Origin: an uncultured Erysipelotrichaceae bacterium
Lineage (GTDB): Bacteria > Bacillota_I > Bacilli_A > Erysipelotrichales > Erysipelotrichaceae
Assembly (NCBI GenBank): GCA_902782505.1
Contig: CACZNO010000149.1
Span: forward strand, 1 to 5,052
DNA: 5,052 bases
Reading direction: 5' to 3'
The stretch's first letter is position 1; each line of letters starts with the position of its first letter. Below, piece by piece: positions 1-5,052 of this stretch. Below the pieces are notes generated by a model, which did no database searches, was not told the origin of the DNA, and saw nothing but the letters and a program-made list of their open reading frames with translations. Position numbers and translations under genes: made by a program.

Positions 1-842
1 ACATTCATGGAATTGTAATGGGAAAGCGACGATTCCTTCAAAAGACGGTCGTGCAGATAGGAGTTATACACAACGTGGTAACTGCCGATAAGACCCGAAA
101 GATTAAAGGTCTTGGACGGCGCGTAGAATGCGGCGGTGCGCATTTTGGCGTCTTCGGAGACGGATTGAGTCGGAATGTGTTCATGCCCCTTGAGCGTTAA
201 ATCGCTCCAGATCTCATCCGCCGCGACCATGACGTCGTATTTACGGAAAATCTCCATCGCAGAGAGGATTTCCTCTTTTTCCCAGACCCGGCCGGTCGGG
301 TTATGCGGAGAACAGAAAATCGCCGCATGGATCCGGTTTTCACGGATCTTGGTTTCCATATCCTCATAGTCCATGACCCAGCGTCCGTTTTCATCCTTCA
401 CCAGATCCGAGGAAATGATTTTATAGCCGTTGTCCTTCAGAATCCGGGTGAATCCCACGTAGGTCGGCCTATGCACCAGCACGGCGTCCCCTTTGGAACA
501 GAAGACGTTTAAGGCATTGACGATTCCGCCCAGGACTCCGTTTTCATACCCGATGTTTTCCCTGGAAAGACCGGTTACGCGGTTGCGGGTTTTCTGCCAA
601 TCGATGATGGCGTCATAATAGGCGTCCGATACCAGGTAATACCCGTAAAGCGGGTGTTCGATCCGTTTGCGCAATTCCGCACTGACCGACGGAGCCGTTT
701 GGAAATTCATGTCCGCGATCCACATCGGGATCACATCAAACCCTTCTTTCGGTTTTCCGAGCACCGAGCCGTTTAAAACCGCGTCATACGCCAGCGCGTC
801 CTTCCCGATCCGGTCCGGAACGTTTGTAAAATCATATTTCAT
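1..842 (-). CDS. patB: MalY/PatB-family PLP-dependent C-S lyase / aminotransferase (N-terminal part, runs off left edge)
   Basis: Seen: an open frame starts at 842 and reads leftward for 280 codons to the window edge without a stop. The family is usually about 390 residues, so about 110 C-terminal residues are missing only because the window ends. Fold-type I PLP enzyme motifs appear in order: PMWIADMNF near residues 39-47 (typical MalY/PatB N-terminus), YGYY at 66-69, the SPHNPTG motif at 178-184, AADEIW at 207-212 whose Asp209 should contact the PLP ring nitrogen, and SKTFNLSG at 243-250 whose Lys244 should form the Schiff base. Known of the family: cytosolic cystathionine beta-lyases or cysteine desulfhydrases that cleave C-S bonds, giving pyruvate, ammonia and a thiol or sulfide; some members act as aminotransferases or have moonlighting regulatory roles. 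Start: AGGAGG (849-854) lies 6 bases before the ATG. It is divergent from the kinase gene and probably has its own promoter. The exact substrate cannot be read from sequence, so the symbol is a family label. Confidence 0.9.
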   Translation of the reverse strand, partial: MKYDFTNVPDRIGKDALAYDAVLNGSVLGKPKEGFDVIPMWIADMNFQTAPSVSAELRKRIEHPLYGYYLVSDAYYDAIIDWQKTRNRVTGLSRENIGYENGVLGGIVNALNVFCSKGDAVLVHRPTYVGFTRILKDNGYKIISSDLVKDENGRWVMDYEDMETKIRENRIHAAIFCSPHNPTGRVWEKEEILSAMEIFRKYDVMVAADEIWSDLTLKGHEHIPTQSVSEDAKMRTAAFYAPSKTFNLSGLIGSYHVVYNSYLHDRLLKESSLSHYNSMN

Positions 843-848
843 ATGCGT

Positions 849-854
849 CCTCCT
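849..854 (-). promoter_or_regulatory. Ribosome binding site of the PatB-like gene
   Basis: The minus strand reads AGGAGG, a full Shine-Dalgarno core, six bases before the ATG at 842. It fixes that start codon. Confidence 0.85.
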
Positions 855-868
855 GCACTGCCATTTTT

Positions 869-874
869 ATTGTA
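869..874 (-). promoter_or_regulatory. Candidate -10 element for the PatB-like gene
   Basis: The minus strand reads TACAAT (5 of 6 matches to TATAAT) followed by AAAA. Transcription would start near 862 and give a leader of about 20 nt containing the AGGAGG. The -35 region 17 bases upstream (TTTCTT) is a poor match, so this is a moderate call. It is supported by the identical TACAATAAAA string facing the other way before the kinase gene. Confidence 0.45.
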
Positions 875-931
875 GTCTATCCTATTGCCGCAAGAAAGAC
901 CTTTTCCTCAATCATGGCATCTGCCGAAGGT

Positions 932-961
932 GAAAATTCCCCTCGGACAGTAGGAATTTTC
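932..961. repeat. Inverted repeat, 9-bp perfect arms with 12-nt spacer
   Basis: GAAAATTCC at 932-940 is the exact reverse complement of GGAATTTTC at 953-961. It sits just upstream of the candidate kinase -10 box (974-979), spanning about -54 to -25 relative to the expected start of transcription. That position fits an operator. It lacks a run of T long enough for a convincing intrinsic terminator, and no gene in the window would end there. Function is inferred. Confidence 0.5.
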
Positions 962-973
962 TTCAAATCCAAG

Positions 974-979
974 TACAAT
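974..979 (+). promoter_or_regulatory. Candidate -10 element for the nucleoside kinase gene
   Basis: TACAAT followed by AAAA is a 5 of 6 match to the -10 consensus. No good -35 box lies 16-18 bases upstream, where the inverted repeat falls, so it would need an activator or is weak. Transcription would start near 986, right at the ribosome binding site, giving a leader of only about 15 nt. Confidence 0.4.
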
Positions 980-985
980 AAAATC

Positions 986-990
986 AAGGA
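986..990 (+). promoter_or_regulatory. Ribosome binding site that fixes the kinase start at 1001
   Basis: AAGGA lies 10 bases before ATG 1001. The earlier in-frame ATG at 914 has no such sequence and its extra 29 residues do not belong to the TGS fold, so 1001 is preferred. Confidence 0.65.
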
Positions 991-1000
991 AGTGAACCAT

Positions 1001-2656
1001 ATGATCATTGAAATCCATTTACCTGACCAAACGGTCATTCAACGGGAGTTTTCCAACCCCGTTTTGGCGCGGAATCTCGCCAAGGAATACCAGAAACAAT
1101 GTCCGAATCCGATTCTGACCTGCCGAATCAATCACCAGGACCGCAGCCTGCACACCCTGATCGGGGAAAGCTGCATCCTGGAGTTATGCGATCTGCGCAC
1201 TCCTTCCGCCAACATGTCCTACCAGACTTCCCTGACCTTCCTTTACAACAAAGCCGTACACGACGTTTTGGGAAAAGACGTGAAAGTGGCGATCTGGAAC
1301 TCCCTCAACAAGGGTCTTTATACAACCATTCGTCCGGGAAATTTCACTGCGGAAGACGTGAAGAAAGTCGAAGCGCGCATGAAAGAACTGGTCGACATGG
1401 ACATCACTTTTATCCAGCGCACCATCAAGCGGGAAGAAATCGAACGGATCGCCGAACAGAAAGGCACCCAGAAGATGTTCCGGAATTCCCCGGATGTCAA
1501 CGAGGCGGAGTATTGTTCGATTCTCGACGAATCGGAGATCCTGTTCTATCATTTGCTGCCGTCGACCGGCTATCTGCAGGCGTTTGAATTACGCAAGTAT
1601 CATAACGGCATCCTTCTTCGTTTCCCGCATCCTCTTCTGTCCCCGGAAAAAGTTTTGCCGTACGAAGACCAGAAGATGTTATACGAAGCGTTCTCGGAAG
1701 CGGCCCGCTGGGGAAGACTGATGGGTATCAATTATGCCTCGGATCTGAATGAAAAGATGCTGACAGGCGACTACAAGGATCTGATTCTTTTGAGCGAAGC
1801 CCTGCACGAAAAGAAAATCGCCGAAATCGCACGCATGATCCACGATTCCGGCAAGCGCATGGTTCTGATTGCCGGACCGTCCTCTTCCGGAAAGACCACG
1901 TTCGCGAAACGTTTAATCATCCAGCTGCGGGTTTTAGGCAACAATCCGCTGTACATGGGAACGGACGATTACTTCAAGGAACGTTCCGAAACACCGGTTC
2001 TGGAAAACGGCAAGAAGGATTACGAAAGCTTACGGGCGATGGATACCGATCTGCTTGCGAAAAACATGAACGAACTTCTGGAAGGAAAGGAAGCCGATCT
2101 GCCGGTTTACGATTTCATTGCGGGCGAAAAGAAATTCGGCACCCGCCTTACCATGATCGATCACACCCAGCCGATTATTCTCGAAGGGATCCACGCGCTG
2201 AATCCGGCTTTGACCGGCGGCATTCCGGACGAGGAGAAATTCAAGATCTACATCAGTCCTTTGACGCAGGTCAACATCGACCCGTACAACCGCATCCCCA
2301 CGACCGATACGCGGTTATTGCGCCGGATGGTCCGGGACTTCCAGTTCCGCGGCTACAGCGCCAACGAAACGATCCGCAACTGGCCGGAAGTACGCGCCGG
2401 AGAAGAAAAATACATCTTCCCGTTCAACGGGGAAGCGGACGTCTTCTTCAATTCCCACGCGTTATACGAATTGGCCGTGCTGAAGAAATACGCCGAACCG
2501 TTATTGCGGAAGATCACACCGGAGGAAAACGAATACGCCGAAGCCGTGCGTCTTCTGGATTTCCTCGAATTCTTCGTAGCGATGCCGGATGATTCCATCA
2601 TCCCCAACAATTCCATCATGCGGGAGTTCATCGGCGGAAGCGTCATCGTACATTAA
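1001..2656 (+). CDS. Nucleoside (uridine) kinase with N-terminal TGS and SAD-like (ThrRS-type) domains
   Basis: 551 aa from the ATG at 1001. Seen, in order: a TGS-like beta-grasp domain at about 1-65 (IEIHLPDQ opening), a region at about 70-240 resembling the second additional domain of threonyl-tRNA synthetase (VKVAIWNSLNKGLYTTI near 95-110; PSTGYLQAFELRKY at 187-200), and a P-loop kinase domain at about 270-551. The kinase part has Walker A GPSSSGKTT at 292-300, DDYF at 322-325 in the place of the substrate-binding acidic loop, a Walker B-like PIILEGIHAL at 391-400, and an Arg-rich lid segment TRLLRRMVRDFQFRG near 437-451. Known of the family: the PRK/uridine kinase superfamily transfers a phosphate to a nucleoside 5'-hydroxyl in the cytosol, usually uridine or cytidine salvage; this long fused form is widespread in Firmicutes and Thermotoga. 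The HxxxH and Cys/His residues of the ThrRS editing site are missing, so this domain is probably a binding or structural module. It is a single-gene unit with a terminator at its stop. Exact substrate is unproven. Confidence 0.92.
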   Translation: MIIEIHLPDQTVIQREFSNPVLARNLAKEYQKQCPNPILTCRINHQDRSLHTLIGESCILELCDLRTPSANMSYQTSLTFLYNKAVHDVLGKDVKVAIWNSLNKGLYTTIRPGNFTAEDVKKVEARMKELVDMDITFIQRTIKREEIERIAEQKGTQKMFRNSPDVNEAEYCSILDESEILFYHLLPSTGYLQAFELRKYHNGILLRFPHPLLSPEKVLPYEDQKMLYEAFSEAARWGRLMGINYASDLNEKMLTGDYKDLILLSEALHEKKIAEIARMIHDSGKRMVLIAGPSSSGKTTFAKRLIIQLRVLGNNPLYMGTDDYFKERSETPVLENGKKDYESLRAMDTDLLAKNMNELLEGKEADLPVYDFIAGEKKFGTRLTMIDHTQPIILEGIHALNPALTGGIPDEEKFKIYISPLTQVNIDPYNRIPTTDTRLLRRMVRDFQFRGYSANETIRNWPEVRAGEEKYIFPFNGEADVFFNSHALYELAVLKKYAEPLLRKITPEENEYAEAVRLLDFLEFFVAMPDDSIIPNNSIMREFIGGSVIVH

Positions 2657-2693
2657 AAAAGAGGAGACCGGTTCACGGTCTCGCTCTTTTTTT
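2655..2693. terminator. Bidirectional intrinsic terminator between convergent kinase and MarR genes
   Basis: A-tract plus GAG (2655-2663), GAGACCG (2664-2670), loop GTTCA (2671-2675), CGGTCTC (2676-2682), one unpaired G, then CTC plus a T-tract (2684-2693). The arms form about 16 base pairs with a single bulge. The run of T follows the stem on the plus strand and the A-run gives the same on the minus strand, so it can stop both transcripts. The TAA of the kinase (2654-2656) and the TAA of the regulator (2694-2692) both touch or lie in the stem ends. Confidence 0.93.
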
Positions 2694-3258
2694 ATTCCTC
2701 CGGCTTTTGGGGACGCCGGGACTCCCAATCCGTCAAAACTTTACGCAGAAGGGTTTTCATGGTTTCTTTTTCTTCCTCGCTCAGGCACGCGAAGGCGTCT
2801 TCTTTCGGCATTTCCGCGGGGATCTGTTCCGCTAAGCGCTTGCCTTCTTCGGTCAGGACGATCTTGGCCATGCGGCGGTCTTCTTCTTCGCGCGTGCGTT
2901 CGACCAAACCTTTTTCTTCCATCTTGCGTACGATCTCACTGATCGAACCCGGACGGACGCGCAGGTGTTCCTGTAAGTCCTTCTGGCTCCATTCGCCCTC
3001 TTTGACCAGAGTGCGAAGGATTCTATCCTGGGTCATGCCGAAGCGATGATGTCTTTTATGACGCAGAATATGACCGCTGATCATCATCAGGGTTTCCAGA
3101 TCTTCGATTTCTTCCGGCTTCGGGCGTTCCATCGGCATATGCGGACGCATTCCGCGCGGACCGCATCCGTGCATTCTTCTATGGCAGCGTCTTCCTTCCG
3201 GTCTTTCATTTTCGTTTTCAACTTCCAGGTTTTCCAAATCTCTGTTGAACTCTCTCAT
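2692..3258 (-). CDS. MarR-family winged-helix transcriptional regulator with His/Cys/Met-rich N-terminus
   Basis: 188 aa. Seen: a charged N-terminal stretch (1-22), then a segment rich in Cys, His, Met and Arg (about 23-43: Cys25, His26, Met29, His30, Cys32, Met37, His40, Met41, Met43), a helix at about 48-72 ending in a HRHH-type cluster, and a MarR winged helix at about 76-143. In the latter, SQKDLQEHLRVRPGSISEIVRKMEEKGLVER carries the recognition helix (about 104-117) and EEEDRRMAKIVLTEEG forms the wing with the conserved Asp-Arg. A C-terminal helix pair at 145-182 should complete the dimer interface. Typical MarR proteins have about 140-150 residues; the excess is the N-terminal extension. 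Known of the family: dimeric repressors or sensors released by ligands, oxidants or metals, often controlling drug exporters. Start: AAGGAGGTG (3266-3274) precedes ATG 3258. Two palindromes around its promoter imply autoregulation. No transporter target is visible in this window; ligand unknown. Confidence 0.92.
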   Translation of the reverse strand: MREFNRDLENLEVENENERPEGRRCHRRMHGCGPRGMRPHMPMERPKPEEIEDLETLMMISGHILRHKRHHRFGMTQDRILRTLVKEGEWSQKDLQEHLRVRPGSISEIVRKMEEKGLVERTREEEDRRMAKIVLTEEGKRLAEQIPAEMPKEDAFACLSEEEKETMKTLLRKVLTDWESRRPQKPEE

Positions 3259-3265
3259 ATATACG

Positions 3266-3274
3266 CACCTCCTT
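3266..3274 (-). promoter_or_regulatory. Ribosome binding site of the MarR gene
   Basis: The minus strand reads AAGGAGGTG, a near-complete anti-16S match, at normal spacing before the ATG at 3258. It confirms the start that includes the whole His/Cys/Met-rich extension. Confidence 0.88.
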
Positions 3275-3275
3275 C

Positions 3276-3289
3276 TTTAGGCACCTAAA
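3276..3289. promoter_or_regulatory. Probable MarR operator O1, over the transcription start
   Basis: TTTAGGCACCTAAA: perfect 6-bp arms TTTAGG/CCTAAA around a 2-bp centre. It begins at the last base of the -10 box and covers the predicted start point (about 3282), where a bound dimer would block initiation. The motif matches O2 at 11 of 14 positions. Confidence 0.75.
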
Positions 3290-3317
3290 TAATATTCTGT
3301 CATTCAATATATGTCAA
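3289..3317 (-). promoter_or_regulatory. Promoter of the MarR gene (-35 TTGACA, 17-bp spacer, -10 TATTAT)
   Basis: On the minus strand TTGACA (3317-3312) is a perfect -35 element, the spacer is exactly 17 bp (3311-3295), and TATTAT (3294-3289) matches the -10 at 5 of 6 positions. Transcription should start near 3282, leaving a leader of about 24 nt. Palindromes overlap both elements, so strong basal transcription would be held down by repressor. Confidence 0.9.
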
Positions 3318-3327
3318 GGTACCTAAA
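3314..3327. promoter_or_regulatory. Probable MarR operator O2, overlapping the -35 box
   Basis: TCAAGGTACCTAAA, with a perfect 8-bp core AGGTACCT and the same right half (ACCTAAA) as O1; 11 of 14 positions agree with O1. It overlaps the TTGACA of the MarR promoter. Centre-to-centre distance from O1 is 38 bp. Relative to the divergent methyltransferase it lies about 50-65 bp upstream of the start point, so direct repression of that gene is less likely. Confidence 0.68.
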
Positions 3328-3366
3328 CATATTTTTTCAGTTCTTTCCTTACGGGACATGATTCCG

Positions 3367-3372
3367 TATAAT
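3367..3372 (+). promoter_or_regulatory. -10 element of the rRNA methyltransferase operon
   Basis: TATAAT is a perfect -10 hexamer. The 6-base gap to A3379 places the expected transcription start on the first base of the preferred ATG. The -35 region is weak (TTTCCT or TTCCTT at about 3344-3350), and there is no TG extended -10. Confidence 0.65.
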
Positions 3373-3378
3373 AAATAT

Positions 3379-4722
3379 ATGAAATGCCCGGAAAACTATC
3401 TCGCGGAAATGAAGGAACTGTTCAGGGAAGACTGTGACGCGTATCTGCGTTCTTTTGACGACGCGCCTTCTTCCGGATTGCGCATCAATACCGCCAAAAT
3501 CAGCACAGAGGATTTCCTGTCCCTTGCCCCGTTTCATCTGACCCCGGTCCCCTGGACTTCCAACGGGTTTTATTACGCGAAAGAAGATGATCCCGCTCGG
3601 CATCCTTTCTACCACGCGGGTCTTTATTACATCCAGGAGCCCAGCGCCATGTGCCCGGCATCCATCCTTCCGGTCCGCGAAAACGACGTTGTGCTGGACG
3701 CCTGCGCCGCCCCGGGCGGAAAGAGTTTCGAATTGGCTTCCAAACTGCGCGGCACGGGATTATTGGTATCCAACGACATCAGTTTTTCCCGTCAGAACGC
3801 GACTTTACGCCATCTGGAGCGTGCCGGAGCCGCGAATATTCTGGTAACCGGCAACGATCTGCGGGATTTCTTAGGCGCGTATGACGGATTCTTCGACAAG
3901 ATCCTGCTGGATGTCCCCTGTTCGGGCGAAGGCATGTTCCGCAAGGATCCTTCCCTGATCAAGGCCTACGAAACAAAAGGAAGTTCCTATTACGCACCGT
4001 TACAGAAGGAATTACTGGAAGCCGCGTGGCAGCTTTTGAAAGACGGCGGATATCTGGTCTATTCCACCTGTACTTTCTCCGTAAAAGAGAACGAAGAAGT
4101 CCTTGCATCCCTTCTGGATCAACATCCCGAAGCCGTGATCTGTCCGCTGGAAAACCGTCCCGCGCTGTTTGCGGAAGGAATCGGCGACCGGTTCCGCAAT
4201 TGCGCCCGGTTATATCCGCACAAACTGCGCGGAGAAGGTCATTTTGCGGCGTTGCTGCAGAAACGGACCGCATCCGGTTCGTTCCCGCATACCCGTCTTC
4301 CGCAGGAAGTTCCCCTTCCCCGTTCTTTCGGAGATTTTCTTTCCCATGTCCGCGGTATTCCGGAAGGTTACCGCTATGAGATCCGGAAAGAAAAAATCCA
4401 TCTTGTTCCGGACATCCGTCTGCCGGAAAAGAAGCTGCGGGTCCTGCGGTCCGGATTGTATCTCGGAGAACTGCGGAAAGGCCGGTTTGAGCCTTCCCAA
4501 GCCTTCGCCATGGCTTTACGCAAAGAGCAGTTCGATCAGACGGTCTCCTTTGCGGCGGATGATCCGCGTTTAGCCAAATACCTCAAGGGAGAGACCGTCT
4601 TCGTAAACGGATGTCCCGACGGTCTGGTTCTGGTGTGCGCCGGGGATTATCCGGTCGGATTTGCGAAAGGAAACGCGGGTTCTCTCAAAAACAAGCTGGA
4701 CCCCGCATGGAGGAAATTATGA
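3379..4722 (+). CDS. rsmF: RsmF-like 16S rRNA (cytosine-C5) methyltransferase
   Basis: 447 aa from ATG 3379. It is expected to transfer a methyl group from SAM to C5 of a cytosine in 16S rRNA. Seen: an N-terminal segment (1-95) of the usual family form, ending in YYIQEPSAM (83-91); SAM-binding motif I VLDACAAPGGKSFELAS (105-121); acidic SND at 131-133 (motif II); LLDVPCSGEGMFRKDP at 176-191 with Cys181, the residue that releases the product; YSTCTF at 228-233 with Cys231, the expected nucleophile. After about residue 265 come the two C-terminal RsmF-type domains, the first with FRNCARLYPHKLRGEGHF (272-289), the second PUA-like with YLGELRKGRFEPSQAFAMAL (361-380) and a Gly-rich tail. Start choice: an in-frame ATG at 3358 would add seven residues, but it overlaps the TATAAT promoter box; family proteins begin as at 3379. 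No Shine-Dalgarno precedes either ATG, so the message is probably leaderless. The gene overlaps the next by ATGA. The exact target cytosine is not predictable here. Confidence 0.93.
   Translation: MKCPENYLAEMKELFREDCDAYLRSFDDAPSSGLRINTAKISTEDFLSLAPFHLTPVPWTSNGFYYAKEDDPARHPFYHAGLYYIQEPSAMCPASILPVRENDVVLDACAAPGGKSFELASKLRGTGLLVSNDISFSRQNATLRHLERAGAANILVTGNDLRDFLGAYDGFFDKILLDVPCSGEGMFRKDPSLIKAYETKGSSYYAPLQKELLEAAWQLLKDGGYLVYSTCTFSVKENEEVLASLLDQHPEAVICPLENRPALFAEGIGDRFRNCARLYPHKLRGEGHFAALLQKRTASGSFPHTRLPQEVPLPRSFGDFLSHVRGIPEGYRYEIRKEKIHLVPDIRLPEKKLRVLRSGLYLGELRKGRFEPSQAFAMALRKEQFDQTVSFAADDPRLAKYLKGETVFVNGCPDGLVLVCAGDYPVGFAKGNAGSLKNKLDPAWRKL
4709..4713 (+). promoter_or_regulatory. Ribosome binding site of the RsuA-like gene, inside the methyltransferase coding end
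   Basis: GGAGG lies five bases before ATG 4719 and is read within the last codons of the methyltransferase. It fixes the overlapping start and fits translational coupling. Confidence 0.85.
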
Positions 4723-5052
4723 GATTGGACAAATATCTGGCGGATATGGGGATCGGCACCCGTTCGGAAATCAAAAAAAAGATCCGTGACAAGCGGGTCC
4801 GGGTCAGCGGAGAAATCATCCGCAGCGCCGATTTCAAAGTACAGGAAAACGACACCGTCACCCTGGATGACGAAGTAATTTCCTATAACGCCTATGAGTA
4901 TGATCTTTTATACAAGCCCTCCGGCTTTTATTCCACCGTTGATTATTCTCCCAACGTAACGGAGCTTCTGATCAATCCCCGCAAGGGAGTCATGCCGGTC
5001 GGAAGGCTTGACAAGGACACCGAAGGATTACTGCTTCTGACCAATGACGGAA
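4719..5052 (+). CDS. rsuA: RsuA-family 16S rRNA pseudouridine synthase (N-terminal part, runs off right edge)
   Basis: 111 complete codons are visible; family members have about 230-240, so about half is outside the window. Seen: an S4 RNA-binding domain at about 1-45 (MRLDKYLADMGIGTRSE opening, RVRVSGEIIRSADFKV at 26-41), a linker, then the start of the pseudouridine synthase fold with YDLLYKPSGF at 61-70 and GRLDKDTEGLLLLTNDG at 95-111. Asp98 of GRLD is the expected catalytic aspartate. Known of the family: converts a single uridine of 16S rRNA (U516 in E. coli) to pseudouridine during small-subunit assembly; the short S4-linked form with GRLDxDTxGLLLLT belongs to the RsuA/RluB/E/F group, so a 23S target is a lesser possibility. 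The ATG overlaps the upstream TGA (ATGA), making one operon with the RsmF-like methyltransferase, also a 16S enzyme, which favours RsuA. Confidence 0.9.
   Translation, partial: MRLDKYLADMGIGTRSEIKKKIRDKRVRVSGEIIRSADFKVQENDTVTLDDEVISYNAYEYDLLYKPSGFYSTVDYSPNVTELLINPRKGVMPVGRLDKDTEGLLLLTNDG

Larger units (their letters stand above)
843..1000. other. Divergent intergenic region between PatB-like gene and nucleoside kinase
   Basis: These 158 bp hold no credible gene. They contain the outward-facing control signals of both neighbours: candidate -10 elements at 869-874 (minus) and 974-979 (plus), an inverted repeat at 932-961, and the two ribosome binding sites. I see no riboswitch; the PatB side offers only about 20 nt of leader. 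Confidence 0.7.

Noticed and set aside
843..931. SAM-responsive or other sulfur riboswitch before the PatB-like gene
   Set aside because: The predicted leader is only about 20 nt and no multi-helix structure with a terminator is visible on the minus strand.
932..961. The inverted repeat as an intrinsic terminator
   Set aside because: The stem is AT-rich, the following sequence is a mixed TTTTCTTC rather than a T-run, and no gene in the window ends toward it.
914..1000. N-terminal extension of the kinase to ATG 914 (29 extra residues)
   Set aside because: No ribosome binding site before 914, the extension covers the candidate -10 box and the inverted repeat, and its residues do not resemble the TGS domain, which begins cleanly at 1001.
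1184..1552. 122-codon open frame antisense to the kinase
   Set aside because: It lies fully within a well-supported coding gene, has no recognisable domain and no good ribosome binding site; a codon-composition shadow.
2589..2942. 117-codon plus-strand frame across the terminator and antisense to the MarR gene
   Set aside because: It starts inside the kinase in another frame, reads through a strong terminator and yields low-complexity Ser/Arg/Leu-rich sequence.
3358..3378. Upstream start of the methyltransferase at ATG 3358
   Set aside because: It would add seven residues encoded across the TATAAT box, has no Shine-Dalgarno at usable spacing, and is not seen in the normal family N-terminus.
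4169..4573. 134-codon frame inside the methyltransferase in another frame
   Set aside because: Arg/Ser/Pro-rich translation without any motif, overlapped by a clear conserved enzyme.

Overview
The window looks like an ordinary chromosomal segment from a low-to-mid GC Bacillota (Firmicutes). The evidence is strong AGGAGG-type ribosome binding sites, sigma-A style promoters, a fusion nucleoside kinase with ThrRS-like N-terminal domains that is typical of Clostridia and Erysipelotrichia, and an RsmF-like rRNA methyltransferase followed by an RsuA-type pseudouridine synthase. The placement near Erysipelotrichia or Clostridia is inference from gene content, not a phylogeny. I see no mobile element, CRISPR array, tRNA, rRNA or phage gene.

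Layout, left to right. From 842 to the left edge, on the minus strand, is the N-terminal 280 codons of a MalY/PatB-type PLP-dependent C-S lyase or aminotransferase; its C-terminus lies outside the window. A 158-bp divergent intergenic region (843-1000) follows. It carries the same TACAATAAAA string facing outward at both ends and a 9-bp inverted repeat. From 1001 to 2656 (+) is a 551-aa uridine/nucleoside kinase fused to TGS and SAD-like domains. A compact bidirectional terminator (2655-2693) separates it from a convergent MarR-family regulator (3258 to 2692, minus). The regulator has a His/Cys/Met-rich N-terminus and a very clear self-control region: a near-consensus promoter bracketed by two similar palindromes. 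Divergent from it is an rRNA-modification operon (+): an RsmF-like 16S rRNA m5C methyltransferase (best start 3379) overlapping by ATGA with an RsuA-like 16S rRNA pseudouridine synthase (4719 to the right edge, truncated by the window).

How the genes fit together: the last two genes act on the same substrate, small-subunit rRNA, and are translationally coupled. The other genes are individually controlled single units. The regulator has no obvious target in the window besides itself. The most noteworthy points are the probable leaderless start of the methyltransferase, the two-operator MarR control region, the stop codons of two convergent genes buried in one terminator hairpin, and the loss of all editing-site residues in the kinase's ThrRS-like domain. 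I did not find a convincing new multi-gene system.
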